A DNA stretch of 64,000 bases from Sepiola atlantica (taxonomy: Eukaryota > Mollusca > Cephalopoda > Sepiida > Sepiolidae). The stretch covers positions 43,076,484 through 43,140,483 of the forward strand of contig OY744544.1 in NCBI GenBank assembly GCA_963556195.1, given 5' to 3'. The notes below the pieces were generated by a model. The model did no database searches, was not told where the DNA came from, and saw nothing but the letters and a program-made list of their open reading frames with translations. Shown here piece after piece: positions 19,870 through 30,319 of this stretch (position 1 is its first letter; each line of letters opens with the position of its first letter). Made by a program: the position numbers and the translations under genes.

Positions 19870-20140
19870 ATAAAACAGGGTCAAGACTCTAGATTATGCT
19901 AATTAAGAACAGGGCCATAGAGTATGCCAATTTAGAATAGGGCCATAGAGTGTGCCAGTTTAGAACAGAATCATAGAGCAAGACCCTAGAATATGCAAAT
20001 TATAAACAGAACCGTCGAGTATGCAAATTATAAACAGAACTCTCGAGTATGTCTTTTCAAAAGAGGATCCAAGATTATTCCTTTTTTAGAAGAGGACCCT
20101 AGAGTATACCAATTTAGAACAAGACACTATATTATACCTA
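19870..20140 (+). repeat. Degenerate ~29-bp minisatellite
   Basis: About eight diverged units based on AGAACAGGGCCATAGAGTAT followed by GCCAATTT, becoming more diverged toward 20100. Confidence 0.75.
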
Positions 20141-20149
20141 TTCTATAGA

Positions 20150-21085
20150 TTTATATATTTTTTATAGTTAGAACAAGGCACGGTTTCGTTCTTAAATATT
20201 TACTGACTTTACTGACAACCAATAGTCTTAGAGATTCGGTCAAGCATTAGTTTGAAAATATTAAACAGGTATTTTTGGTGTCAATTTATTTGTTGCTGCT
20301 ACTGTTGCCACAGCTGTGGAGTCGGTAGGCCAGGCTCCTGAAATTTTCAATGGCCTGACTCCGGTCTTAGAAATACTCTATCACTAACAATTTATATATA
20401 TATTACTTATTAATAAGGTTTTAATTTTGAAAGGAGGTGACATGTTTTTCAAGCTCTGAGAATAGAGCATATTTCATTATTTATTACTTGCTATATCTAA
20501 CCGGCGTTGCCCGGGATTCACTAATGTAATATTTGTTTATTTTTTCTTTTTGTTTGCACATTTTCAAAGTTATATACAGAAAGAATTAAAATGTTAGTTT
20601 TCAATATTTTTTATTTAAATAAATATTAGATTGATAATACTAAATTTAAAAAAAAATGTGTAAATCATGAATAAACTCATATACACAGAAACTGCGAAGT
20701 GGTCACATAATTGTAATAGAGATGGAGAAAAAGTCCTCCTGTAAGGGAGGTAACTCCCTTTTTAGCAATCATGCGAAAAAATAAGAGTTATGCCCCTTAC
20801 ATTCTTTGAATTAGAAAAAAAAATCATGAAACAGCTTTTTAGGTCATAATTTAAATTGTGTCCATTGTAACAATCTTCCTAGCTGGAACAACAATTCTTT
20901 CGAAGAAACCCAAGCGAAATACATTATTTTCTTGTAAAGAACATGGTAGAAGGAAGATAAAGACCAATTGACTAGTCATAATCAAATATCGATATGTCGA
21001 ATACATTGCTATTTGCATCTGACTTTGAAAATCGATAAGATAACGTCATATATTAAATTTAATTATTGGATGAAATCTCAAGAAT
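20150..21085. other. AT-rich stretch with two possible transposon termini
   Basis: GCTGTGGAGTCGGTAGG at about 20320 resembles a DNA-transposon end, but no partner was found. 20487-20514 carries CCGGCGTTGCCCGG with CTTG in place of CTAG, a diverged Helitron-like terminus in minus orientation. Confidence 0.4.
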
Positions 21086-21099
21086 TCAATTAAAATGTT

Positions 21100-21735
21100 T
21101 GACTAAAAATAACAACAACAAGCCGCGCATGCGTGGCCCCCCTCTGTATGTGACGAGTGTAAAATGCAATAAATTTGGGCAATTTGGGGCATTTTTGACC
21201 CCCCTTTGACCCCCTGGGGGCGCGAACCAGAATTTTTCTGATCTCAAGGATGCTCATTTTATATCCAGAACAATTGCCTCTACATTTTGGCCAAGTTTCA
21301 GAAAAATTCAATGGATGGATCAAACGTTATGTGAGAAAAGGGTCATTTTTTGCCATTTATGGGGGTTTTTGACCCCCTGGGGGCGCGAACCAGATTTTTT
21401 CCAAAGTCAGCGATACTTAGTTTCTATTAGGAACAATTACCTCCATATTTTGGCCAAATTTCAGAGAAATTGAATGGATGGATGGAAAGTTATTGGGGCA
21501 AAAAATGTCATTATCGGCCATTTCGGGGCCTTTTGACCCCCTGGGGAGCTAACAAGATTTTTTTTCAAAAATCGGAGAATGTCACTTTCTAACCTGACCG
21601 AAGTTACAACTTCATGCAAAATTTCAGAGAAATTCAATGGATGGTTGCAGAGAAAAATCCGGACGGACACACACACGGACACAAATGCCTCAGAACATAG
21701 GTCTCCCAATTTTTTAAATCGGGAGACCAAAAACA
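21100..21735. repeat. Three diverged tandem units of ~190 bp
   Basis: Each unit has TTTTGACCCCCTGGGG(GCGC), a fairly conserved ATTTTGGCCAAATTTCAGAG block and AATTCAATGGATGGAT. The block ends with GGACGGACACACACAC and a GGTCTCCC / GGGAGACC inverted pair near 21703-21726. Short minus-strand open frames across it repeat the same peptide and are not genes. Confidence 0.7.
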
Positions 21736-21860
21736 AATCAAGTGTAACTTAGTTTTGTTTTTTGTGTTTATGAAACATCTATTATGACTGGAGATTTAAT
21801 ATCTGTCTGTCTGAAGCCGAAATTATACTAGTACTATCTTTCAATGTTCAGTTCAGGAAG

Positions 21861-22170
21861 GGAGTAGTGTAATGTATGTTCTGTTGTCATAATTTCCTCC
21901 CAGGCATTACCTCCTTTAGGAGGGGATGAGAGTAGTGCAGAATCTGTTCTCTTGTCATGAGGCCACCCTTCCAAGCATTATTCCCCCATTTGGGAGGGGG
22001 CAGTTTAGTATATGTTAACTTGTCATGATATCATCCTTCCAGACATTTTCCTCCTCCTTTTTTTGGAGAGAGGTAGTGTAGTATCTGTTCTGCTGTTATG
22101 ATATCATCCTCCAAGGCATTACCTTCTCCTTTGGGAGGGGGCAGTATAGTATATGTTCTGTTCGTCATAT
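21861..22170 (+). repeat. ~70-bp minisatellite containing a U2 snRNA segment
   Basis: Five units of 65-72 bp: AGTGTAGTATCTGTTCT, TTGTCATGATATCATCC, then GGCATTACCTCCT, TTTGGGAGGGGG. In the unit at about 22074 the stretch GTGTAGTATCTGTTCT equals nt 31-46 of U2 snRNA. The GC-rich half resembles the body of the U2-headed repeat at 6252-6592. Confidence 0.7.
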
Positions 22171-22174
22171 ATTC

Positions 22175-22720
22175 TAGCAAAAATATGCAACCACCGAGAG
22201 AGCATATTTTTGCTTGTTTGTTGAATAATTTTTCTTTCATTTCTAAAAAACATAAAAATTAGATAAAACATGACAAGTTGTGAACAATTCAAGTGGATAC
22301 AAAGCCAACAAATATAAATGTATCTATGATAAGAAATGTAAAGAAAAAGAAAGGGGGGGGGGGTAAACACAAGCTAATAGGTGGGGAGGGGTGACCGGAA
22401 AAGCCCACCACAAATGTTTTTTTTCTGTTGGTAACAGATGAGTAAAGAACACTTGTTTGCTAAGGGATCCTCAGATTTTAACTTGAGTGGGTGGGATAAC
22501 AATTACAAAGCCCCCCCCAATCCGGCAACAGTGCAAATTTTAAATATCTATATAATAATACGCGAAGGCAATTTCATGCTCGTACGTACGTTATCACCCT
22601 TCACATTGTTTTTGAAAGATGGAATCTCCCAATTGTTGAAGATGAAAAAAAAAAAAATTTTTTTTTTTATATTTCATCTAATGTCGTTGTTGTGTCAAAT
22701 ATGAAACTAGAACTAATATA
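22175..22720. other. Unassigned stretch
   Basis: Contains G-runs near 22353 and homopolymeric A/T near 22646-22668. No gene recognised; the 88-codon frame at 22438 looks random. Confidence 0.4.
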
Positions 22721-22721
22721 C

Positions 22722-22762
22722 ACTTTCTTGGCCTTTTGGCTAGGATCAAAGTGTAGTATTTT
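22722..22762 (+). pseudogene. U2 snRNA 5'-end fragment (SINE head or pseudogene)
   Basis: TTCTTGGCCTTTTGGCTAGG followed by ATCAAAGTGTAGTAT matches U2 nt 6-39 with a few changes and an extra A, the same extra A as in the 6.5-kb repeat. Similarity stops after 22762, with a different downstream body. Confidence 0.65.
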
Positions 22763-22764
22763 TT

Positions 22765-23717
22765 GTGCAAACATGGTACAATAATATTGTGAGAAGGGTT
22801 TAGGAGATAGACCCCCATAGCCAGATATATTTTTAAACTACATTAATCAGAGTACTTAGATAAGTATGTTTCAGTTTGAACAAAAATGGTACACCGGACA
22901 CCCATGAAATGGAAATATTTTAATCACGGCAGCAATATACAACAGATGAAGGATACAACTGGAATTTCCACAGGTCTCACTAGTGATTACTATTAAAGAA
23001 CTAGTGTACACCCTCTGTCAAAAATTACAGACCAAAAACATTTTTAATATATAAATGATTATTATCACTTCTAAAAAAAAAAAAAAAACACCCGCTGTTG
23101 ACTTTTTATTTAGAGTGGAGGATTTCTTTGCAAATTAATTTCAGGCGTCGGGAGTTGTCTGATATGCTATTTGCTTTCTCCCTTCCCCTCACCACTTAAA
23201 ATGGTTTCGTTTGGGGGCTAGAAGAATGGCAAGGTTTTTTTTTAATTGCTAAATTTTGTGTGATAGGACGGATGGAGAATGTAGATTTTGCAATTATGCT
23301 TCTAAGAATTTGTTTTTCTGATGGTAGAGACAGAGATTTTGGTTTGTGTGTTTTATTTTATGACATATCAACCCTTTTTGGTTATTTAATGCTGAAACAA
23401 TAGCTATTATAAATAAACACTTGTTGCTATTTCCCCCATAATCGGGGGGAGGGCATGTGGATTCACACCTTTCCCTTTCTGTACGTGTGTGAGTTGTGGA
23501 TCCTAACTGCGAATCTAAAGAGAAGAATACAAACCACAGAAAGAGGTGAGACGACCTAATGTAACAGCACTGAAGTATTATTATTCTTGATTATTCTTAT
23601 ATAAAGTAAAGAGACTTATTATTTTGCCATCTTATTTACATACTGTTTTTTTGGTGTATACAGACAGACACACGTATCTAAATAGGATGATGACGCTGAA
23701 AGAACGTTTCTTTAAAT
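22765..23717. other. Unassigned stretch
   Basis: Mixed sequence with a family-E block at about 23345-23410 (TTTTATGACATATCAACCC, AACAATAGCTATT). No gene recognised. Confidence 0.4.
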
Positions 23718-24291
23718 CAGGGGCGGGCAACCTTTTCAGAGTGAGGGCCAGATGAGACTTTTGGAAGGAGATCTCGGGCCGGAGTGAAAAACGAAATCTC
23801 AGAATTACTATATTTTGTTTACATGAATAAATTATACAAAAATTGCATTGAACACTCTACAAATCTGATATTTTTTCTCAGGAAACTTCTGTATGTGATG
23901 TTATAAAAGGCGCCGACGAAGATCCATTTTGGAATCATAAAAAATAATGACGGGGGAAGTAGCAAGTTGATCCCGCATTCGTTTTGACACCCCTCACATA
24001 GATTCTATGTTTCATGCCCTTTTCCTCGTCTCTCGTTTCCTCTTTGCCTCTCTCTTTCTTTTTTGATCTCTTAATAGTTAAAGAAAAATGAAATATACAT
24101 GCATCATCGCTCGCTGATATTCATACATTTTTATTCCACTGTAAATCTTAATTGAAACCTACTTGTACGTCTATGTCACAAAATGATATGAGTTTTACTG
24201 GGAGGTCCGCAGGCCGGATTGCAATAATAAAGCATAACAGGGTGGCGGGCCGCACGCTAAGCCTTCGCAGGCCGGAGGTTGCCCGCCCCTG
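23718..24291 (+). mobile_element. Non-autonomous hAT transposon (MITE), copy 1
   Basis: Termini CAGGGGCGGGCAACCT and its inverted copy AGGTTGCCCGCCCCTG bound 574 bp. Flanks CTTTAAAT (23710-23717) and CTCTAAAT (24292-24299) are an 8-bp target duplication with one change and fit the hAT preference nTnnnnAn. No ORF. Nearly the same sequence is at 58216-58796. Confidence 0.9.
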
Positions 24292-24524
24292 CTCTAAATG
24301 CTCAAAGAGATATTAAAAATCAACATATAGTGTGAGGAGGGCGAGAGAAATCCACAGATAACTAAGAGAGACATCGGTGACTTGTTCAGTTAATTATAAA
24401 TTAATTCGAACAATTAAAACAGAATTATTTTTCAAGCATAATTCAATCCAAGAACTAAATTATATTTTAGTATATATTTTGTGTATTTAAAGTATATAAG
24501 ACAAATGTAGAACCATGCAGCCTC

Positions 24525-24760
24525 TCTCGTCGACCCCAACGCTGTGTGTGTCGTGGTTTTCTTCTCCATAATAGTCGTTCTCATTCTGGCCATGTCGTCT
24601 ATTCCACTGACGAATCGTTGAGGGCACAAGCACAACATAAAAGCAACAGCAAACTCACAAGAAAACAAACTCAGATACATTGTGTTGAAGTCAGTAGAAA
24701 CTGAGTATGTGTGTGTGATACAGTCGCGAACTGTTGAGGCCGCTATTGTCTGTACCTGAA
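24525..24760 (+). repeat. Interspersed repeat, possibly LTR-derived, copy 1
   Basis: Homologous in order to the reverse complement of 30620-30820: GTCGTGGTTTTC, TTCTGGCCATGTCGTCT, CACAAGCAC and a GTGTGTGTG end. Position and composition suggest an LTR, but no TG...CA ends or internal retroviral-type genes were found. Confidence 0.5.
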
Positions 24761-24764
24761 GTCG

Positions 24765-25145
24765 TCAGCTCATCTCGGGTCTGCCCGATCTGCTCTCGCC
24801 CGAAGTTGACTCCAAACTGATCGTCTTCTCACTCAGTCGCTAATTGTCGTCAACTGTCCTTAACTCACAAATCATCAATTGCCGCAAACTGTCAACTGCC
24901 CCAAGCTAAACTGTCACAAAACTCAGACCGTCGCAAAAACTCTCACTCACAACCATGCCAACTCATTCCCATCCAGTCTTTTGTCTCAGTCACCGACAAG
25001 CCCTCTGACCAATACAAACTGACCACTCCCATGCTCACTTTTGTGTGCGTTGATAAGTCATTTCCTATCATGAGGGGGGGGGGGCAGTCGATAATATCAC
25101 ACAAAGAAACAAACGTTGAATAACTCACATTAAGTATAAAAGTAA
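24765..25145. other. C/A-rich stretch
   Basis: Contains many CAACTGTC/CAAACTGTC-like short motifs between 24780 and 24940, suggesting a decayed short tandem repeat. G-run at about 25073-25084. Confidence 0.4.
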
Positions 25146-25148
25146 ATG

Positions 25149-25300
25149 TTTTCTGTATATCTTTTACTGCAGGTAGTCATGTGTGCTTCTGCTCTACAGG
25201 AGACTTGGCAGACTGTTGGTGGCTGGCATAGGGAACGGAAGAAAGGGCTCCATTTTTTTTGGAATCAGCATTCTACTAATTACAATCTTACAGTTGTCAA
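25149..25300 (+). repeat. 150-bp dispersed repeat, copy 1
   Basis: Shares CTTCTGCTCTACAG, GACTTGGCAGACTGTTG and TTGGAATCA...CATTCTACTAA with 26861-27010. Here it abuts the U2-headed repeat. Confidence 0.75.
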
Positions 25301-25322
25301 AGGATAACAAGACGGAAGAATT

Positions 25323-25540
25323 CCCTGGTCTTTTGGCTAGGAGCAAAGTGTAGCATCTGTTCTGATACTACATTTTATGTTTTCTGTCCTCGGTCATTGA
25401 AGGGGAAGTCTTTCTAGACTGAGACCATTTAAATTTTTGTTCCAAATCCAGAGTACCCCGTTAAGAGGAGATCGATTTCCCCACAATAAAAATCGACCTT
25501 GTGTCTAACTCTGCCCTCGTGGGGAGGCAAGTAAATAGGA
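25323..25540 (+). mobile_element. SINE-like repeat with U2 snRNA-derived head, copy 2
   Basis: The head reads TCTTTTGGCTAGGAGCAAAG then TGTAGCATCTGTTCT. The body shares blocks with the minus-strand copy at 28283-28505: TCTAGACTGA, AATCCAGAGT, GTGTCTAACTCTGCCCTCG and GGGAGGCAAGT. The tail GCCCTCGTGGGGAGGC can form a short hairpin. Confidence 0.7.
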
Positions 25541-25833
25541 AAAGGTGTTGGCAGCCCCAAAACTCGACTCTTGTAATTTTAAAAGGTCCAACTCCAATCT
25601 AAAAAATCTTATTCCATGAGTAATAATTTAAATTGGCAAATGACATGAAGTGATAATGTTCGAAAAAGGATTGGGTAATCAGAATTAAATATTAATTTCT
25701 CAACTTAAATGCTATTAGGGTCTGACTTTAAAAATCAGACTGACATAATTTTATAGAGTAGAAGAGATTGCTAATTGCTGGATATTACAAATAAATCCTA
25801 AAAATGTTCTTTGTAATTGTTATTTAATAACAA

Positions 25834-25865
25834 CTAGCAAAGTTACGCAGCATTGCCCAGTGGAG
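25834..25865 (-). other. Helitron-like 3' terminus, diverged
   Basis: CTAG at 25834-25837 followed on the + strand by a spacer and GCAGCATTGCCCAG, the same layout as 12545 but with a weak hairpin. Confidence 0.3.
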
Positions 25866-25869
25866 TAGT

Positions 25870-26855
25870 AAGTAATTTATTTTTATGAATAACAATTGAT
25901 TTTCTACTGTTGTCACATACGGGGTAAATCCGACTGTAAAAATCGAAAGAACTAATCAAAGTAAAACTTACCAATAAAGAAAAAAGACAAGAAATATGCA
26001 AGATAAATCTTACTTAAAGAACACATACACGAGTTAAGTTTTAGAAAAAAATTCAAATAAATAAAAAATTAATTAATTTTGTTTAAGCAAAACTTATCTG
26101 CTCCATCTCCAGAATCTGTAAATAAAGTATGGGTGTGCCCGTATTTTAATTCTTATTTTAGTCACAATAATATTATGAACAAGGGAATATTTTTTTGTGT
26201 CTATTAAAAGTGAAAGAAATACTTTCCATATTTTTTATTATCAGTTATTAAGATTAAGCCTCCCCTTCTTTGCTCATAAAAATTAAATGTGTATACGTGA
26301 TTATTCTTTCCTTTTTTTGGTTATCAGTTAATATTAAGATTAAGCCACCCTTTCTTTACTCATAAAAATAGATTTGCATACATGGTTATTGAAGTAAGCC
26401 AAACCAGCATACGTTTACTTTTATTATATAGATTTAGGTTACCAAATGCCTGCCACCTTCAGTCAGAAACCCTAGCTCAGTGGCTACCAAGATTGTATTG
26501 CCTTGAAATTCTCCCCAATAAGAGAACAAATGTCAAACAGTTTAAAACCAACCAGAAAGAGCAAGTTGTAGACAATGAACGAAGGATTTAATTAAAAAAA
26601 AGAGGATTTTTATGTTCAAGCCAATTAAGCAAGGAGTCGGATGGCACGTCTAGGGGAAGAGGTCATTATATTAATTTCATTAACTTAATCTGTTTGGTCT
26701 GGTTTATTTCTCCTGACACGTTTACACGGTAGGCATAAATGTTTAACGTGAGTATCCAATGTTCTTTGTATCAATGTGGATGGTTGGCAATGGCAATCTA
26801 ATTAAGTGAAGGCAAATATCATTTTTGTTACAAAAAAAAGAGAAGGGTTTATCTT
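25870..26855. other. Unassigned AT-rich stretch
   Basis: Two copies of TCAGTTA...ATTAAGATTAAGCC followed by TTCTTTACTCATAAAAAT-like sequence lie at about 26240 and 26325 (a local 85-bp direct duplication). Nothing else recognised. Confidence 0.45.
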
Positions 26856-26860
26856 AGTGA

Positions 26861-27010
26861 TGTTTTTTGTATATCTTCTACTGCAGGCAGCCACTCTGCT
26901 TCTGCTCTACAGAAGACTTGGCAGACTGTTGATGGCTGGCACAGGGAGCAAAGAAAGGAGCTCCATTTTGTTGGAATCATCATTCTACTAAAAGATCTAC
27001 AATCTTACAC
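26861..27010 (+). repeat. 150-bp dispersed repeat, copy 2
   Basis: Second copy of 25149-25300. In this copy one frame stays open for about 40 codons (RRLGRLLMAGTGSKERSS), but the other copy does not support coding. Confidence 0.75.
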
Positions 27011-27254
27011 TAGATATTGATTGTTATTCAAAGAATAAAAAGACATTAGTAATCCGATAAACCTAACTCCTAAAATTTTCAAAGGTCCAACTCTAACCTA
27101 AGAAATCTTTTTCAATCTTGCAGGTCCAAAGAATAGCTACGACCAACAAGGAGACCAGACAATCCGGAGGCACAATCTTCATGGGCTCTGTGCAGAAGTC
27201 TGATTCCCTCAACAACAACAAGAATCAGCAACAAGAATTATCATGCCCTGAAGG

Positions 27255-27955
27255 ATAAATACGTCGATAAGAATAAAATTATCTACAGTATTTTTTAGGA
27301 CATACTGGACTTCTTCATTAAATGTGCAAAGTCATATTCTACCCAGAGTTCATTTCTAGGGCTGCTACACTTCTGGCAGAGTTGGAAAACTCCTTAAGCT
27401 GTGACATCTCCAATGACCATTTGTCTGGGGCTTGCTTCATAGCAAAAATTATTTTAACTCGGTTCCACAGAGAATTTATAGGTGAATTGAGTCAGCTCTT
27501 TGGGGAAAAAAATTAGTTGAGAGAAAAATGTTGGCTGCTTTTTTTTCCCCTAATGAAAATTATGCAGCAAAATGTGTATGCCAAGGAATCTGAGTTCTTG
27601 CAAAATCTTTTGCATAGGACGTTTGGATCTTGTCAAATCAAGTTTCATCCAATTTCCATTTTCTCTCTCTGGGTTGGAGGTGTCTATGAAAGTAGTAGTC
27701 AGACTATAAAAACATGACTACAAAGTGATTGGACAGGATGAAGTCGATTATTTCTCCGTTTTAACTGTAATATTCAAAGGGCTGTCAACAACCGTCCCCT
27801 CACTTATCGAGAGAGAGAGATGGTAACATTTATCTTAAAAAACATATTAGATAAGAGTTCAGAACTGTTATTAAATCTGAATAATGAAGATTTTGCTCCC
27901 TCCATGCCATTGGGCCGGAAGAGACTCCTTAGGACCATGTATGAATAAATTCATC
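27255..27955 (+). pseudogene. Unidentified decayed coding block
   Basis: Consecutive frames read as plausible protein with frame changes: about 27240-27390 (DKYVDKNKIIYSIF), 27322-27717 in one frame with a single TAG at 27514 (AELENSLSCDISNDHLSGAC, then REKCWLLFF), 27713-27830 (DYKVIGQDEVDYFSVLTVIF) and 27830-27949 (ELLLNLNNEDFAPSMPLGRK). Composition is amphipathic and helix-like, unlike the surrounding AT-rich DNA. I do not recognise the family. It could be a processed pseudogene or a transposon gene; no poly-A tail or splice junction decides this. Confidence 0.4.
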
Positions 27956-28282
27956 GCATTTTGATATGATGAGTCTCAGGGAGAGTCCACGCAGTTTTTC
28001 TTTGAGATGCAAACAAGAAGCAAACAACTGATTTTTCGCCAAGTTAATTTAATTACAAAAGTTTTAGCTAAGAAAGCCATTAACGAACATTTAAACAAGC
28101 ACAATGTGTCAAAATAAAGGTAAAAATAGATATTATACTAGTACTTCTACTATCATTGGTGCAAGTGTATCCGTGGTCAGCTAAGGACATGGGTGACAAC
28201 CGTTAGAGAAACTTAGCTGAGCTCTCAGCTCTACAAGTGATCTGTCTTAGACAGTGAAATCATGAATGGCTAACAATGTCCC

Positions 28283-28505
28283 CATTAACTTGCCTCCCAA
28301 CGAGGGCAGAGTTAGACACAAGATCGGTTTTTAATGTAAAGGAAAATCCAGCTCCCCAAAAGAGGAACTCTGGATTGGGACAGAAATAAAAATTGCATCA
28401 GTCTAGAAGAACCTCCTTTTCAGAGACCGAGACAGTGACAGAAAAGATTGAAGTGCAAAACCAGAACAGATACCACACCTTTCTCCCAGCCAAAAGGTCA
28501 CAGAG
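28283..28505 (-). mobile_element. SINE-like repeat with U2 snRNA-derived head, copy 3
   Basis: Minus strand: GACCTTTTGGCTGGGAG, then GTGTGGTATCTGTTCTGG, the body with TCTAGACTGA and AATCCAGAGT, and the tail GTGTCTAACTCTGCCCTCG. About 220 bp align with copy 2 in the same order. Confidence 0.7.
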
Positions 28506-28844
28506 TTGGTCATGGTTAACCATGTCTTGTGGCCTTGCTTGGGACCATCATGCATGGGCCGCCATAGTTCAGGACGTGGTGCAGGCTGGGGAAAAAGCTG
28601 GATCAACTCGACTAGGGTGAACACAGTTACAACAACTTTTATTATAAAATGACACTACTATTTTCAATTTTTACATTTTATCATATTTGGACATCTTCTA
28701 AAAATATAATTTTAATGAAAGCAACCGTGGAATTTCCACGAGTCCTGCTAGTCTGTTATTAATAAATTTAAAAAAAAAAAAATTTAAAAAATGGTCAACA
28801 TCTGTTTACTTCGTGACCATTCAAATTTCGGAAGTGATTTTAAA

Positions 28845-28968
28845 GTCTTTAAACTGCATATTCATGTTAACACTTCTGTTCTCGTTAAATAACCGAAAAT
28901 TAAGCAACCTTAAGCTTGGTCAGTACCAGATGAGTGACCATTCGGGAATACCAGGTGCTGTATGTGGG
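28845..28968 (+). pseudogene. 5S rRNA pseudogene, near full length
   Basis: About 120 bp follow the 5S order: GTTCTCGT (28878), ACCGAA, TTAAGCAACC (28900), GGTCAGTACC (28918), ATGAGTGACC (28930), GGGAATACCAGGTGCTGTAT (28943). These correspond to the internal promoter A-box/IE/C-box region and the 3' half. Many changes in the first 35 nt and the helix partners argue against function. A 5S-headed SINE is possible, but no second copy was found. Confidence 0.65.
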
Positions 28969-28974
28969 AGGACG

Positions 28975-29755
28975 GCGACAGCTCCTTGCAAAAACTAATG
29001 CTGTCAAAATCATCTCCTCTGATCAGGATATACATGTAACTGGGGATGCTTGTGAATTTAATATTTCTTAGAAATTTCCTTCTTCGGGGGAAGCTGGCTG
29101 AATTCACCCGTGGACAGGAAACTGTTGATTAAAACGTAATTTTTGACTTGAAGTTTAAAGGGAAAAGTCAAGTATTATAATCTATTTGTGCTACCAAATT
29201 AAAGGAAAACGTGAATTTTCGCACGCATTCCTGTCATATCAAAGAACCAATAAATGAGGTCTGAGATTCATTCTGAAGTTTCTCATGAATCAAACAAAAT
29301 CTACCAGAGCCGCTATGGGATTCAATTTTTTTTTTTTTTGGGGGGGGGGGTATTATTGGTGTATGTGGCAATACCAGGCCCAGGTTTATTGTACCTGTAA
29401 TGCTGTCAACAAGATAGCATTTATCTATCCCATATGTAGAAATAACAGTGCACTATCAGACACATACTATGTACTAGATATTTACAATAAAGAATGTCGA
29501 TCAGTACCTGTTTAAATGGCCTATAACTTGGAAACAAAACATTTCCAGACTTATAGACACATATTGAACATAATCCCAAACTTATGCCATCGATTTTCCA
29601 AACACTCTGTATACAGCTAGTAATTCTACACCTTTGTATTCAAAGGTTATGCTAGCTACTTCTGACCACCTCCAGGAATGATTTTGGCAGTGTTCTGGAG
29701 GTCTCATTAAATTTATTTTGTGCCCTTATTATTCAAACTCCTCGGCTTAACATTT
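28975..29755. other. Unassigned stretch
   Basis: T11-12 followed by G10-11 at about 29328-29350. No gene, RNA or repeat family member recognised. Confidence 0.4.
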
Positions 29756-29758
29756 ACA

Positions 29759-29828
29759 GGTAACATGAATTGGAACAAATACATAAAAGATATTGCAAAG
29801 TCTGCTGCAAAGAAGGTGAGATCCCTCC
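29759..29828 (+). mobile_element. LINE family-1 internal fragment
   Basis: Seventy bases matching copy 1 at 1487-1556; encodes NMNWNKYIKDIAKSAAKKV. It stops abruptly at the antisense LINE that follows. Confidence 0.85.
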
Positions 29829-29831
29829 ACC

Positions 29832-30262
29832 AAACTTCTCACCATAGTGGCCGATGACAGGAACACATCTACAAGCATTTGTGTACATGCCCTGGACAAC
29901 ATGGACAGCTCACTCCTCCACACCAAGGCTTCTCATTACCCACCAGAGCACTTTCCTAGGCGTGCGGTCAACTGCCTTTCCGAGATCAACGAAGACAAAG
30001 TAGAGAGGTTTATTAGATGCAATGTACTTTTCCTGCAGTTGCCGTGCAATGAAAACGTCATCCAAGGTGCTTCTGCCTGGCACAAAACCGAACTGTATCT
30101 CGTTGATGCTCACCATCCCACGTATGTGCGTGTCCAAGATATGCTCGAGCAGTTTCATTACCTGGTCAGTAAGCTTACAGCCACAATAGTTGCTGTGGTC
30201 GAGTGATTCACCCTTGCCCTTATAGAGGTTGAGAATGTAGCTCAGCTCCTAGTCCTAAGCGA
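29832..30262 (-). pseudogene. LINE reverse transcriptase fragment, antisense
   Basis: Minus strand encodes NLYKGKGE, CGCKLTDQVMKLLEHIL, FGFVPGRSTLDDVFIARQLQ, YFVFVDLGKAVDRTPRKVLW (motif A, catalytic Asp kept) and WWVMRSLGVEE followed by a stop, then MYTNACRCV toward motif B. This is a different LINE family from copy 1. It lacks motif C. Confidence 0.85.
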
Positions 30263-30319
30263 CAATGGAGTGGCCCAGACAGGATGCCACCTAACAGTTT
30301 CTTTGATAGTTTCCATGTG

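Noticed and set aside
20320..20385. Transposon terminus GCTGTGGAGTCGG
   Set aside because: Resembles a known type of DNA-transposon end, but no partner end or target duplication was found.
21090..21736. Minus-strand frames with HPLNFSE repeats
   Set aside because: The peptide repeats because the DNA is a tandem repeat; frames shift between units.
27322..27717. BTG/Tob family protein
   Set aside because: A faint RAAT and SLWV resemblance was considered, but the conserved box A/box B residues (HWxPE, KGSGxRCI) are not present; left unidentified.
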